Source: an uncultured Verrucomicrobia subdivision 3 bacterium (GTDB lineage Bacteria; Verrucomicrobiota; Verrucomicrobiia; Limisphaerales; UBA11358). From it: 51,338 bases of DNA. Location: NCBI GenBank assembly GCA_903827955.1, contig CAIKKJ010000185.1:1-51338 (forward strand), in the 5' to 3' direction. Below the pieces are notes generated by a model that was given only the letters and a program-made list of their open reading frames with translations, was not told the DNA's origin and made no database searches. Positions 1 to 9,407 of this stretch are shown piece after piece. Made by a program: the position numbers and the translations under genes. Position 1 is the stretch's first letter, and each line of letters starts with the position of its first letter.

Positions 1-1
1 C

Positions 2-265
2 GCGCGCATCAAGGCGCGCACCGAACATCTCAAAGGCGTGAAGATCGCCATCATGGGCTGTATTGTGAACGGTCCCGGCGAAATGGCCGACGCGGATTTC
101 GGCTACGTCGGCGGCGCGCCGACTAAAATAAATCTCTACGTTGGCAAGACGCCCATCAAGTTCAACATCCCCGAAGCCGAGGCGGTGGAACGGCTCGTAG
201 ATCTTATCAAAGAACACCATAAGTGGGTCGAGCCGGAGCAAACCAAATCGGCAGTTCGCCAATAG
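2..265 (+). CDS. ispG: IspG, C-terminal part (partial, runs off left edge)
   Basis: C-terminal end of 4-hydroxy-3-methylbut-2-en-1-yl diphosphate synthase, the [4Fe-4S] enzyme that makes HMBPP in the cytosolic MEP isoprenoid pathway. The reading frame is open from base 2 and reads [17 protein letters not shown], the IspG signature containing one of the three cluster-binding cysteines. It is followed by a DFGYVGG stretch and a charged tail ending at a TAG. The two upstream cluster cysteines and the TIM barrel lie outside the window. About 87 residues are visible. The gene ends 80 bases before the next one, with no clear sign of co-transcription. Assignment is firm because the motif is highly specific. 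Confidence 0.93.
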   Translation, partial: ARIKARTEHLKGVKIAIMGCIVNGPGEMADADFGYVGGAPTKINLYVGKTPIKFNIPEAEAVERLVDLIKEHHKWVEPEQTKSAVRQ

Positions 266-345
266 TGCGGACGGGTCATATTTTCGCATGGATGTGCGGC
301 TGGATTTGTGCGGACGATTAGCGCACACTGCGGCCACTTATTCCC

Positions 346-1683
346 ATGCAAAAGCCTACCCTATCTTTTTGGCAAATCTGGAACATGAGTTTCGGATTTC
401 TCGGCATCCAGTTCGGCTGGGGGTTGCAGATGGCCAACATGAGCGCCATTTACAGCTATCTCGGAGCGGATGCGGATTCACTCGCCATGCTCTGGCTGGC
501 CGCGCCGGTCACGGGCGTGCTCATCCAGCCATTGGTCGGACAATCCAGTGATCGCATGTGGACGCGGTTGGGGCGGCGGCGTCCGTTTATTCTGGGCGGC
601 GCAATCTTGGCGTCGCTCGCGCTGGTGCTGATGCCGAATTGTCCGTCCGTCTGGATGGCAGCAGGGCTGCTCTGGGTGCTGGATGGAACCATCAATGCCA
701 GCATGCAACCCTTTCGGGCGCTAGTGGCGGACAAGCTGCCGGACGAACAAAATTCGCAAGGCTTTGCAATCCAATCGCTCTTCATCGGCCTCGGGGGAAC
801 GATCGCCTCGGCCTTGCCGTGGATGTTGACCAACTGGTTCGGCGTGGCAGCTGACAACACGCCCGGCCACATCCCGCAATCCGTGCGGCTTTCGTTTTAC
901 ATCGGCGCGGCGGCATTTTTTCTGGCGGTGCTGTGGACGGTTTCCAGCACCACTGAATATCCGCCATCCGATGCGGAGTTGAAAGCTATCCGGGCCCGGA
1001 AATTTGACTGGACGCTGGGCTTGGGCGACATCTTTGCGCTGGTTCTGCACCTGCCCCGCCGGATGTGGGAGCTCGGCCTCGTGCAATTTTTTACCTGGAT
1101 CGGGATGTTTGCGATGTGGGTTTATTTTTCCCCGGCCGTGGCCAGCCATATTTTTCATGCCGCCAAAGGCTCGCCGGAAATGGAGGCCGCCGGCGCGTGG
1201 TCCGGCTTTTGTTTCGCCGCCTACAACGTCGTGTGTTTCTTTTTCTCCTTCGTGCTGCTCTGGGGCACGAAGTATACCGGCCCCAAGGTGATGCACGTGC
1301 TGTGTCTGGCCGTGGGCGCGATTGGGTTGGCCACCGTTCCGCTGGCTGCGGAACAACATCAACTGCTGTTTTCCATGACGGCGGTGGGCATTGCGTGGGC
1401 GAGCATTCTCTCCATGCCTTACGCCATGCTGGCGCCGGCGCTGCCCAAGGAAAAAGTCGGCGTGATGATGGGCATGTTTAACCTCTTCATCGTGCTTCCG
1501 CAGATCGCTGCGTCCAGCCTGCTGGGCTACATCCTGAAAACCTTTCTGCACAGCGACCCCATGAATGCGCTCGTCCTCGGCGGCGCGAGCATGGGCTTGG
1601 CCGCACTGCTGACCTTGCTGGTGGTGAACTTCAAAAAATCCGGCGGCGAAGCGGTAAAGGTAGTCGGCGGCAGCGGCCATTAA
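346..1683 (+). CDS. MFS transporter, sugar (SLC45/GPH-like) type
   Basis: Integral membrane protein of 445 residues with about twelve hydrophobic segments. It starts at an ATG preceded by TTATTCCC, and the start helix contains SFWQIWNMSFGFLGIQFGWG. The loop between helices 2 and 3 holds DRMWTRLGRRRPF, the major-facilitator G-x(3)-D-R/K-x-G-R-R signature in the form seen in sucrose/maltose carriers (SLC45-like) and the related GPH group. From family knowledge the substrate is likely a di- or monosaccharide moved by proton symport at the inner membrane; the sequence does not reveal which. It stands alone between ispG and a radical SAM gene, so context gives no substrate clue. Length is normal for the family and no defects are seen. 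Confidence 0.85.
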   Translation: MQKPTLSFWQIWNMSFGFLGIQFGWGLQMANMSAIYSYLGADADSLAMLWLAAPVTGVLIQPLVGQSSDRMWTRLGRRRPFILGGAILASLALVLMPNCPSVWMAAGLLWVLDGTINASMQPFRALVADKLPDEQNSQGFAIQSLFIGLGGTIASALPWMLTNWFGVAADNTPGHIPQSVRLSFYIGAAAFFLAVLWTVSSTTEYPPSDAELKAIRARKFDWTLGLGDIFALVLHLPRRMWELGLVQFFTWIGMFAMWVYFSPAVASHIFHAAKGSPEMEAAGAWSGFCFAAYNVVCFFFSFVLLWGTKYTGPKVMHVLCLAVGAIGLATVPLAAEQHQLLFSMTAVGIAWASILSMPYAMLAPALPKEKVGVMMGMFNLFIVLPQIAASSLLGYILKTFLHSDPMNALVLGGASMGLAALLTLLVVNFKKSGGEAVKVVGGSGH

Positions 1684-1785
1684 ATTTCGCGCAACTCCGG
1701 GCATGCTTTCTCAGCGCCGCTGATAAGCCCTGAGCCGCCAAGGTTCGCCTTTGGCACGCGCGGGAAAATTGCTATCTTATGCGCG

Positions 1786-3318
1786 ATGTCGGACATTGTC
1801 CTCACCACGCTCAACGCCAAATTCAGCCACGCTGCATTCGGATTGCGTTATCTTTTCGCCAACCTCGGCGAACTGCAGCCGCGTGCGGTCATTGCCGAGT
1901 TTGACATCAACCAGCGCCCGCTGGAAATCGCGGAAAAAATTCTTGCGCGCAATCCAAAAATCCTCGGCCTTGGCATTTATATCTGGAATGTGGCGGAGAC
2001 AGCCGAAGTCATTTCGGCGGTAAAAAAAGTCCGTCCTGAAATCAAAATCATTCTTGGCGGCCCTGAAGTCAGCTACGAAACCGCCGGGCAGGGGATGGTG
2101 GACCTCGCCGACCATGTCATCACCGGCGAGGCGGATTTGAAATTTTCCGAAGTGTGTCGCGCGCTGTTGAAGCCCAATCCTGACGAGCCGTTGCCCAAAA
2201 TCATCGTCGCCGAACTACCAGAATTTCCCCGCCTCCAACTGCCATACGATTTTTACACCGAAGCGGACATCGCCCATCGGATCGTGTATGTCGAGGCTTC
2301 GCGTGGCTGTCCGTTCACCTGCGAATTTTGTCTGTCGTCGCTCGACATTCCTGTGCGGCAAGTGCCGCTCGATAAATTTCTCGCCGCGATGCAAAAACTT
2401 TTGGATCGGGGACTGAAACAATTCAAGTTCGTGGACCGCACCTTCAACTTGAACATACTCACCAGCAAGGCACTGTTGGAATTTTTCCTCGCGCGCTACC
2501 AGCCGGGAATGTTTTTTCATTTCGAGATGATTCCCGACCGGCTGCCTGCCGAATTGCGCGCGGTCATCGCCAAGTTTCCGCCTGGCTCGCTGCAATTTGA
2601 AGTCGGCATCCAGACGTTCAATCCTGAAGTCGGCTCGCTCATCAGCCGCCGGCAAAATTATGATAGGCTGACGGAAAATTTTCAATTTCTGCGTCAGGAA
2701 ACCAGCGTTCACATCCATGCCGATTTGATTGTCGGCCTGCCGGGCGAAACCGTGGACAGTTTTGGTGCAGGCTTCGATCGCCTCATTGCCCTCGGCCCGC
2801 AGGAAATTCAAATCGGCATATTGAAACGGCTCCGCGGCACGCCGATTATCCGTCACGACGCGGAATGGCAGATGGTTTACAACGCGCATCCGCCTTATGA
2901 CATTTTGCAAAACCGCCTGATTGATTTTGCGACGATGCAGCGGCTGCGGCGGTTTGCGAAGTATTGGGATTTGATCGGCAACAGCGGAAATTTCGTCGCG
3001 ACCCTGCCGTTGGTGTGGCGTGACGGTTCGCCGTTCGCCAGTTTTTTCCGGTTCAGCGACTGGCTTTACGCGCAGCTTGGCCGCACGGATACGATCGCCC
3101 TCGTGCGGCTGGCAGAAAAATTGTTTGAATTTCTAACTGCCGAACTGAACCACGAAGCCGGACTCGCGGCGGAAAAATTGTGGCTCGACTGGCAGCGTGG
3201 CGGACACCGCGACCCGCCGGAAAAAATTCGCGCATTTCTGGAGGATGCCAGCGCCGCCCGCCCGCGTGCCAACAAGTCCGCATTGCCCAAGCGGCAGGCA
3301 CGGCATCTTGCCGTTTAA
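1786..3318 (+). CDS. B12-binding domain radical SAM protein (DUF4080-type C-terminus)
   Basis: 510-residue putative cobalamin-dependent radical SAM enzyme. Residues 1-130 form a Rossmann-like cobalamin-binding domain (early GLGIYIWN and IILGGPEVSY segments). A radical SAM domain follows with the CX3CX2C cluster motif in RGCPFTCEFC near residue 175. The last 130 residues match the extra C-terminal domain usual in the BchE-like, DUF4080-containing group. Such proteins often act as methylases or rearrangement enzymes; the substrate here cannot be told. The stop TAA overlaps the start of the next gene by one base (TAATG), so the two are probably co-translated. No truncation or missing cluster cysteine is visible. 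Confidence 0.88.
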   Translation: MSDIVLTTLNAKFSHAAFGLRYLFANLGELQPRAVIAEFDINQRPLEIAEKILARNPKILGLGIYIWNVAETAEVISAVKKVRPEIKIILGGPEVSYETAGQGMVDLADHVITGEADLKFSEVCRALLKPNPDEPLPKIIVAELPEFPRLQLPYDFYTEADIAHRIVYVEASRGCPFTCEFCLSSLDIPVRQVPLDKFLAAMQKLLDRGLKQFKFVDRTFNLNILTSKALLEFFLARYQPGMFFHFEMIPDRLPAELRAVIAKFPPGSLQFEVGIQTFNPEVGSLISRRQNYDRLTENFQFLRQETSVHIHADLIVGLPGETVDSFGAGFDRLIALGPQEIQIGILKRLRGTPIIRHDAEWQMVYNAHPPYDILQNRLIDFATMQRLRRFAKYWDLIGNSGNFVATLPLVWRDGSPFASFFRFSDWLYAQLGRTDTIALVRLAEKLFEFLTAELNHEAGLAAEKLWLDWQRGGHRDPPEKIRAFLEDASAARPRANKSALPKRQARHLAV

Positions 3319-4223
3319 TGAACTGGCTTGCCGCCATTTTTTTGTCCGCGTTTTTTCTCGGGCTTTACGACCTCTGCACCAAGCACGCAGTGCGAGCGAA
3401 CGCTGTCACTCCCGTTTTGTTTTTCAGCACGTTCACCGGCGCGCTGGTCTGGGCAATGCTGCTCATGGTGCAATGGATTCATCCAGGTTTTTTACCGTCT
3501 TCACTTGTCCCCGATGCGCTCACGGTGCAACAGCACCTACAACTGCTGCTGAAATCCGCCGTCGTCGCCGCGTCGTGGATCGGCACTTACTACGCGCTGA
3601 AACACCTGCCGCTTTCGCTCGGTGCGCCGGTGCGCGCGACAAGTCCGCTGTTCACGTTATTCGGGGCCATTTTCATTTTGGGCGAGCGGCCGACCTGGCT
3701 TGAATATGTCGGCATTCTGACGACGTTGGTTTCATTCTTTGGCCTTTCGGTCGCGGGCGCGCGCGAAGGCATCCATTTTCACCGCAACAAATGGATCGGC
3801 TCGCTCATCGTGGGCGTGCTGTTTGGCGCGGCGAGTTCGCTCTACGATAAATATCTTTTCACCACGCTGAATTTTTCCGTGCCCACGGTGCAATGCTGGT
3901 TCTCCATTTATCTCGTGGCGCTGTTCGCACCGTTCGCGCTGGGCTGGAAGCTGCGGTGGTGGCAACGCAATGAATTCCGCTGGCGCTGGAGCATCCCGTT
4001 CATCGCTCTGGCGCTGCTGGTGGCGGATTATTTTTATTTCAGCGCGCTGAAACACCCGGACGCGCTGGTGGCGGTGGTGATGAGCCTGCGGCGGGCGAGC
4101 GTGCTGGTGGCGTTTGCCGGTGGTCTATATTTTTTTAGCGAGGTGAACGGCTGGAAAAAATTACCGCCGGTTATTGGCATCCTTGCGGGAATCGTGCTGA
4201 CCATTTGCGGCCGTCCGCACTGA
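3318..4223 (+). CDS. EamA/DMT-family transporter
   Basis: Drug/metabolite transporter superfamily protein of 301 residues with about ten hydrophobic helices arranged as two EamA repeats. The second half of the first repeat carries LGAPVRATSPLFTLFGAIFILGERPT, typical of the family. An in-frame extension upstream overlaps the radical SAM gene; the ATG at 3318 is preferred because it sits in a TAATG stop/start overlap and begins directly with a membrane helix. EamA proteins export or import amino acids, nucleosides or other small metabolites; the substrate is not visible here. Coupling to the radical SAM gene suggests the two may share a pathway, which is only an inference. Confidence 0.82.
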   Translation: MNWLAAIFLSAFFLGLYDLCTKHAVRANAVTPVLFFSTFTGALVWAMLLMVQWIHPGFLPSSLVPDALTVQQHLQLLLKSAVVAASWIGTYYALKHLPLSLGAPVRATSPLFTLFGAIFILGERPTWLEYVGILTTLVSFFGLSVAGAREGIHFHRNKWIGSLIVGVLFGAASSLYDKYLFTTLNFSVPTVQCWFSIYLVALFAPFALGWKLRWWQRNEFRWRWSIPFIALALLVADYFYFSALKHPDALVAVVMSLRRASVLVAFAGGLYFFSEVNGWKKLPPVIGILAGIVLTICGRPH

Positions 4224-4633
4224 ATTCAATAGGAATTCCCGCCAGGAAAAAATTCCCGCGTGGCTGTGTTGCAACAGTGGATATTGGACATTTTCTTCGC
4301 GTTGATCTATTCAGCTGAGCCGTCGGAGAAAACCTCGTTGCCGCCGGCGGGCAGGTTGGCAAATCCGCTTGGCGGCAAGCTGGTTGGCGTTGTCGCCCCA
4401 CCGGCCGTCGAACTTCACTACGAAATCTGCCGCGATCATCCATGACGGCTTGGCGTTCGCGAATTTTATCAGGCTGCGCGAAGGAGCGGTGCGGTTTTTG
4501 AGGTTATGGTCGAACAAGAATGTTGAAAGCTATTACGCTTGGTGTTTTTAACTATCCCCCAATTACCGGATGCTATGCGGGATGGACTGACGGATGGCAG
4601 CGGCAAAGAACCCTGGCGGCGCGCTGGGAGACT
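4224..4633. other. 410-base stretch with no recognised gene
   Basis: Between the convergent EamA transporter and prepilin-like genes. Short open frames on both strands (60-90 codons) have no recognisable motifs and overlap each other. I see no tRNA, repeat array or convincing terminator. It may contain decayed coding sequence, but I cannot name a parent gene. Confidence 0.5.
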
Positions 4634-5407
4634 TTAGAAAATATGCGCGTAAGCTTGGCGGTCACTGTCGCTGATGCACCAAAGGTTCAAGGGAAACATC
4701 GCGGCGGGGCATTTCAGATAACGTGCACTGCCGTCGGCGAAGGAGTAGTTTGAGCCGCCCGCGCCGGAGCCGGAGGCAGTATTCATCTTGATCACGGAAT
4801 GGCGGCTTTGCTCGGTCACCTGGTCAATGTCGTTGCCGTTTTGTCCTTCGAGCAGATCCATGTAATAATCTTTCGCGGCGGTAAATTTTTCTCCCAGCAC
4901 AATCGTGTCGCTCGGATGGAGGACATCATTTTCCGGCAGGCCGTTCGGATACGCAGACACCGCTGCAAAATCCGTTGAGCCGACCCGGCCGACAATCCAG
5001 TCGTTCCAGCCGTTAAACAGGTAGCTCCGGGGTGCGGCGTCGGCCGGCACGGATGAGTTGGTGTCGGTGCTCGGGTTGAGGCTATCCGTGGGGCAGCGCA
5101 GTAGTTTGATATTTTTGCCGTAGCCGTCGGAAAATTTATCGGGCCAGCGGTCTTGGTTCGAGCGCACGGGAAATTTCCCCCGGTTGTCATCCACATACAT
5201 CCGCGCTGCGAGACCGAGTTCGCGGAGATTGTTCAGGCAGGCGATGCGCCGGCCCGATTCTTTCGCCCGGCTCAACGCCGGCAGGAGCATTGCCGCTAAA
5301 ATGGCGATGATGGCGATGACGACGAGCAGCTCGATCAAAGTGAACGCCCGGCCGCCGCGAAATGTTTTTTCGCGCCGCGCGGAGGATGAATGTTTAAATT
5401 TTTTCAT
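4634..5407 (-). CDS. prepilin-type N-terminal cleavage/methylation domain protein
   Basis: 257 residues. A basic leader is followed by G-R-A-F-T-L-I-E, the type IV prepilin peptidase site (cleavage after Gly, mature Phe/Ala start, Glu5 conserved), and then the long hydrophobic helix ending [14 protein letters not shown]. The rest is a soluble domain ending in a Ser-Phe-Ala-Asp-Gly segment like the H-X9-DG group abundant in Verrucomicrobiota, Planctomycetota and Lentisphaerota. These are probably exported pseudopilin-like surface proteins; the exact role is unknown. It is transcribed away from the small membrane protein gene at 5480, with a 72-base shared upstream region. The full length looks intact. 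Confidence 0.87.
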   Translation of the reverse strand: MKKFKHSSSARREKTFRGGRAFTLIELLVVIAIIAILAAMLLPALSRAKESGRRIACLNNLRELGLAARMYVDDNRGKFPVRSNQDRWPDKFSDGYGKNIKLLRCPTDSLNPSTDTNSSVPADAAPRSYLFNGWNDWIVGRVGSTDFAAVSAYPNGLPENDVLHPSDTIVLGEKFTAAKDYYMDLLEGQNGNDIDQVTEQSRHSVIKMNTASGSGAGGSNYSFADGSARYLKCPAAMFPLNLWCISDSDRQAYAHIF

Positions 5408-5479
5408 AACCAGCGTGGCCGCAGTAGCGTCTGCTCCTATAGTTCGACGCGTTTTGATCCGACGTCGTTACAATAATTT

Positions 5480-5914
5480 ATGACAAAAAAAAACTGGCTG
5501 CTCATCGTGGCGGTGGCGGCGCTGGCGGTGGTCTATGTGGTTTATTTCACGGACTGGTTCCGGCCCAAGACGGTTCAGATTTTTCACACCAGCCGTAACC
5601 TGCATCCGCGCGCCCTGCGCGGCGGTGCTTTACCCAGCTTGATTTTCGGCATCAACCAGCAGCTCCGGCTCACGGAGCTCAAGGTTGTGACCGTTGCTGA
5701 TTTCCAGACGAACCTGCATCCGCTGCCGTTGTGGCATCTCGTTACGGACTCGAATTCCGTGTCGGTGAAACAGTTCCATTACGGCGAATTCATCGGCGGC
5801 ATGAAGGCCGCGGTCAAGGGTGCCCGTCCGCAGGTGCTCACTACCAACGTCGCTTACAAACTCTTGATTGCCGCCGGCGCGGTCACCGGCCAGCATGATT
5901 TTGAGTTAAAATAA
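5480..5914 (+). CDS. small membrane-anchored protein of unknown function
   Basis: 144 residues. The N-terminus (MTKKNWLLIVAVAALAVVYV) is one membrane helix with positive residues in front, so it is either a signal anchor or an uncleaved signal peptide. A periplasmic-looking soluble domain of about 115 residues follows, with no motif I recognise and no cysteines. It lies between two prepilin-like genes. A link to pilus-like surface structures is possible from the neighbours only. The start ATG is directly preceded by ACAATAATTT; no strong ribosome binding site is visible. Confidence 0.7.
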   Translation: MTKKNWLLIVAVAALAVVYVVYFTDWFRPKTVQIFHTSRNLHPRALRGGALPSLIFGINQQLRLTELKVVTVADFQTNLHPLPLWHLVTDSNSVSVKQFHYGEFIGGMKAAVKGARPQVLTTNVAYKLLIAAGAVTGQHDFELK

Positions 5915-5988
5915 AATTTCTTCGGCTGGCTTGATACTACGACATTTATCGGACAGACAAGGTTGTTCCACTTTGGTAGCCTTGCTCC

Positions 5989-6860
5989 ATGAAACCTCAC
6001 ACTCAGTTCGCGGTAGTCGTGTCGCGTCGCCGTGTCGCCGATGCTTTTACCTTGATAGAGTTGCTCGTCGTCATCGCCATCATCGCCATTTTAGCGGCAA
6101 TGCTCCTGCCTGCGCTGGCCAAGGCAAAGCAGAAAGCTCAGGGCATCAAATGCGTCAATAACCTCCGGCAAATCCAACTCGGTTGGATTATTTATTCCGG
6201 CGATTTTGGCGATCGCATCGCCTTCACCGGAGGTATGGGTCAGACCGCGCAGGCTTTGCTCGATCAGCGCATCAACAACGGCAACTGGGTTCACGGTGCC
6301 ATGAATGTTCCGGGCGCTTCGTCCACCGACCCCGGGCTCGTCAAGGCTGGGTCGCTTTTCCCTTACATCAAGGCCGTGGAGGTTTATAAATGCCCCGCCG
6401 ATATGAAGATGCAACCCAACGCCCTCGGCGTCACGACCCTCACCACCCGCAGTATGAGCATGAACGCTTGGATGAACCCACTCTGGGATAACAACCCAAC
6501 CACCTACGACGGTTGGGGCGGCAGCGGGCTGGCGCACACCTTCAAAAAACAGGCCGACATCCGCACGCCCGTGAATACCTTTGTGGTGATCGACGAATCC
6601 CCGGCAGCATCAATGACGGCTGGTTCATGTGTGACCCTTGGTCCGGCGGCTATCCATCCACAATATGGGTGGACATCCCCGCTTCGTATCACAATCGCGC
6701 CGGTGGTATTTCATTTGCTGATGGCCATGCGCAAATTAAAAGATGGAACGACAGCACAGTAATCAAATACGGGGTGCCAGGCGGTCCAACCGGAGTCAAT
6801 ATTCCGCAAGGCACACCCGCTGGCGATTTGAAATGGCTGCAAGACTTGAGCACCTACTGA
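5989..6860 (+). pseudogene. prepilin-type N-terminal cleavage domain protein, frameshifted
   Basis: The first frame (5989-6762) encodes a prepilin-type protein with the F-T-L-I-E cleavage site and hydrophobic helix ending [15 protein letters not shown], followed by the usual N-N-L-R-Q block. From about 6600 the expected C-terminus continues in another frame: [17 protein letters not shown], then [20 protein letters not shown], the H-X9-DG-like end of this family, stopping at 6860. Adding one C to the four-C run at 6599-6602 joins the frames (E-S-P-G-S-I-N-D-G). It is thus either a recent single-base deletion or a sequencing error in a short homopolymer. As read, the product would be 257 residues with a foreign tail. 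Compare the intact relative at 4634-5407. Confidence 0.82.
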
Positions 6861-6925
6861 TCGTGGCGCTGAAAAATCTTGCCGCTGCTGGAAAATTTTT
6901 CTAGCCTGCCCGTCCGTCAGGAAAC

Positions 6926-7000
6926 GCGCGGTTAGCTCAGTGGTAGAGCATTACCTTCACACGGTAGGGGTCGCAGGTTCGAAACCTGCACCGCGCACCA
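6926..7000 (+). tRNA. tRNA-Val (anticodon CAC)
   Basis: A full cloverleaf can be drawn. The acceptor stem GCGCGGT pairs with ACCGCGC, the D arm is GCTC/GAGC, and the anticodon stem TTACC/GGTAG encloses loop TTCACAC with anticodon CAC. The T arm GCAGG-TTCGAAA-CCTGC follows, and the 3' ACCA end is encoded. CAC reads the valine codon GUG. The split host gene fragment on the minus strand ends two bases beyond its 3' end. The serine-integrase island starts about 165 bases downstream but does not use the tRNA as its target. Confidence 0.96.
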
Positions 7001-7001
7001 T

Positions 7002-7166
7002 CTAAAACTGTCCCTCCTTCTCCTTGAACATCACATTGAACGTCGTCAGCGAGCCATAGCTGCGCGTGATGTATTGCTGCATTTCCACTTTTTCGCCGTC
7101 GGACAATTTTTCATGCGCATTGATCTTCTGCTCCAGCACGCGCAGATTGTTTCTGACCATCACGAT
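7002..7166 (-). pseudogene. 3' end of host SH3-like-domain gene, cut off by island insertion
   Basis: On the minus strand this encodes [18 protein letters not shown]...[17 protein letters not shown] and a TAG stop next to the tRNA. It is the missing C-terminus of the gene whose 5' part lies at 17341-17714. The intact island copy at 16737-17282 contains the same segment in register ([16 protein letters not shown]...NVLFKDKEGQF). Upstream, the reading frame runs into island DNA at the core ACGAT (7162-7166). No promoter or sensible start is visible, so this fragment is very unlikely to be expressed. Confidence 0.88.
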
Positions 7167-7186
7167 TATGTTTCTTGAAAAAACCC
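7141..7186. other. attL-like junction of the serine-integrase island
   Basis: Host gene sequence on the left meets island sequence at ACGAT (7162-7166), the five bases shared with the right junction. The 20 bases after it (7167-7186) are an imperfect inverted copy (15 of 20 by eye) of 17318-17337 at the right end. This is as expected when an attP with inverted half-sites is split by integration. The integrase gene begins 43 bases inside. Confidence 0.8.
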
Positions 7187-7208
7187 GCATATTCTCTAGC
7201 ATTTTGGC

Positions 7209-8804
7209 ATGACAGCCCCGAACGAGACACCCAAAACAACCAAAGCAAACCTCAAAATCTGTTTCTCGTATATCCGGTTTAGCAGCGGCAAGCAAGCCAA
7301 GGGCAACAGCACAGACCGCCAGCTTGAAATCGCTCCACGAGTAGCGCGGGAAAAAGGCTGGGAATTGGACGAAAATCTTTCCATCGCAGACTTGGGGCTT
7401 TCCGCCTTCAATAAGGCCAACTTGGGGTCAAAGGGAAAACTTGGCGCGGTGCTGACTGGCGTTCAAACAGGGAAGATTCCCAAAGGCTGTATTGTGATTG
7501 TTGAAGCTCTGGACAGGTTGACCCGCGCAGAACTGGACACCGCATACGATTTATTCCGCGACTTGCTACGGGCGGGGCTGGAAATCTATGTGGACAAGGG
7601 CGGCAGACACTATACCAAAGACAGCCTCAAAAATCCGATTGACCTGCTGATTGCCATTGTGGAATTGAACGCGGCAAACGAATTCTCGGCAAAGCTCGCA
7701 GACCGCGTTGGCAAGGCATGGCGCAAGAAGCGTGAGCGACTTGCAGAAAGTGGCGAACGATTGACCAAGCGCGCCGTCGGCTGGATTGACAATCAAACGT
7801 GGAAACCAATCAGCGAGCGGGTTCGCATCGTGAAGCGGATTTTCAAGCTGTATGACGAAGGCCACGGCATTTCAAAGATTGTGCGACAACTCAATCAGGA
7901 AAAAGTTTCGACATGGGGAGATAAGCGCAACGACAAGCAAGGCGACTGGAATTCGTCTTACGTTTCGCAGCTTCTTCATACCCGCGCCGTGATTGGTGAA
8001 TTTCAACCGCACGTTTGCCAGAGCGCAGATTCAGGCAGCTACTACCGCAGAACCAAGGCTGGTGAGCCAATCGAAAACTACTACCCCGCCATTGTCAGCA
8101 GGGATTTGTTTTTTCGTGTTCAAGGCAAACTTGGCAATGGCAAGAAGGCCGCAAAGACAGACCGCATTGGAAATCTCTTTTCTGGTGTCGCCTACTGCGA
8201 GTGCGGCGCGAAAATGTATATGGTCAACAGCAACAAGAAAGGCGCAGCGCGAAGGTATTACACCTGCTGGGGCAAACTCAAAGGGCTTGGCTGTAAAGCG
8301 CCTTCCATGCAATACGAGCCGATTGAGCTTTTCTTTTTGAAACTGGTGGGGGACAACGCGCACAAGTTTTTTGACGACGAAAACGGCGTTGCCGAGCGTG
8401 TGCAAACATTGAATGGAAAACTCAAAGAAGTTGAACGCCAGATTGAGAGAATCACCGAAGCCGTGCTTGGGGCTGGCGTCAATCCCGCTGCCTTGGCAAA
8501 AAAACAAGAACAGCTTGAACGCGAAGCCGACAGACTCAAAGACGAAATGGAAATCACGGAATCCAAAATCACCGCGAAGCAAAAAATGGCGGCAACCGAA
8601 TTTGTTTCAATGACCTTGGCCGACCTGTCGAAAAACATGAATGTTCGCAGACAGGTGAGGGAATTTGTTCTCGCCAACGTGGAACGCATGACCTTCGACA
8701 AAGCCAGAGACAAGGTTGGTGTTCAGTTCAAATCGGAAAACGTCGGAAAACTCGCGCACAAAATGTTGAAGAACGGGTCAAAACAAAAAACCGCAGACAA
8801 ATAA
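7209..8804 (+). CDS. large serine recombinase (integrase of the island)
   Basis: 531 residues. An N-terminal resolvase domain (about residues 17-165) has the catalytic motif YIRFSSGKQ, with nucleophile Ser25 by alignment to Y-x-R-x-S. The recombinase domain follows (around residues 190-300, including the family pattern where [16 protein letters not shown] replaces an arm of the DNA-binding region). A zinc ribbon lies near 330-365 (CECGAKMY ... CWGK ... C). A long coiled coil rich in Glu/Lys and a basic tail complete the protein. This is the layout of phage-type serine integrases, which recombine attP and attB through a two-base crossover. The gene starts just inside the left junction, the usual place for an integrase, and all key parts are present. 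Confidence 0.92.
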   Translation: MTAPNETPKTTKANLKICFSYIRFSSGKQAKGNSTDRQLEIAPRVAREKGWELDENLSIADLGLSAFNKANLGSKGKLGAVLTGVQTGKIPKGCIVIVEALDRLTRAELDTAYDLFRDLLRAGLEIYVDKGGRHYTKDSLKNPIDLLIAIVELNAANEFSAKLADRVGKAWRKKRERLAESGERLTKRAVGWIDNQTWKPISERVRIVKRIFKLYDEGHGISKIVRQLNQEKVSTWGDKRNDKQGDWNSSYVSQLLHTRAVIGEFQPHVCQSADSGSYYRRTKAGEPIENYYPAIVSRDLFFRVQGKLGNGKKAAKTDRIGNLFSGVAYCECGAKMYMVNSNKKGAARRYYTCWGKLKGLGCKAPSMQYEPIELFFLKLVGDNAHKFFDDENGVAERVQTLNGKLKEVERQIERITEAVLGAGVNPAALAKKQEQLEREADRLKDEMEITESKITAKQKMAATEFVSMTLADLSKNMNVRRQVREFVLANVERMTFDKARDKVGVQFKSENVGKLAHKMLKNGSKQKTADK

Positions 8805-8891
8805 TCGGCGTAACCAGACCACGCGTTTTTCAATTTTGTTGCCTCCAGCACTGAATGTCTTACGATTCGCGCAAAGAAACCTGTTTGACCT

Positions 8892-9404
8892 ATGGCTTTT
8901 GAATCACTCACCGACGAGCGCATTGAAGCGCTTTTGCGGATGCCGAAACGCATCACCAATCCGACGGCGAGAAAAGTCCAAGACGCAAACCATGACAAAA
9001 TGGATTACGTTCTACAGAGCGACGATGGGGCAGAACGATTCAAATTGTTTGTGCGGCAGAGCAAGACCGTCACGGATGATTTTTCGTGCGGCTTGATTTG
9101 GCTACCAGCGGGCGGAGAGAGTTTGATTCTGGCTCGTTACAACGGAAGCAGTCACGAGCATCCAAACCACTTGGAGCAAACTAAAATTAGCTTTGCCTGC
9201 CACATTCACCAAGCGACGGAGCGATACATTCAGGCGAACTTAAAGCCGGAGAGTTTTGCAGCAGAGACAACGGCATATCAAACGTGCAACGGGGCTTTGC
9301 ACGAGCTTTGCGTGGATTGCAGCATCACCGGCATTGATACCCTAGCCGACCACCCAGAATTGCGGTTTGAATCGGGAGAGCGGAACATCACGCTTGAACT
9401 GTGA
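8892..9404 (+). CDS. hypothetical island protein paired with a DUF1828/1829 gene
   Basis: 170 residues, soluble. Starts MAFESLTDERIEALL and contains an HEHPNHLE stretch and several scattered Cys and His residues (ACHIHQ, CNGALHELCVDC). I do not recognise a catalytic motif. It is separated by three bases from the next gene, so the two are probably translated together. Genes of this type are seen next to DUF1828-containing proteins in mobile regions, which hints at a two-part defence or toxin-antitoxin unit; that is inference. Start chosen at the ATG of a frame that stays open and ends within three bases of its partner. Confidence 0.65.
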   Translation: MAFESLTDERIEALLRMPKRITNPTARKVQDANHDKMDYVLQSDDGAERFKLFVRQSKTVTDDFSCGLIWLPAGGESLILARYNGSSHEHPNHLEQTKISFACHIHQATERYIQANLKPESFAAETTAYQTCNGALHELCVDCSITGIDTLADHPELRFESGERNITLEL

Positions 9405-9407
9405 ATC

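Noticed and set aside
721-1704. Long minus-strand open frame opposite the MFS transporter (and similar ones opposite lon, pilT and others)
   Set aside because: These are antisense shadows of GC-rich coding sequence: His/Arg-rich, no motifs, and the opposite strand has a clear gene.
6926-7000. tRNA-Val as the integration site of the island
   Set aside because: No copy of the tRNA 3' end is found at the right border, and the split host gene fixes the junction at 7162-7166, outside the tRNA.
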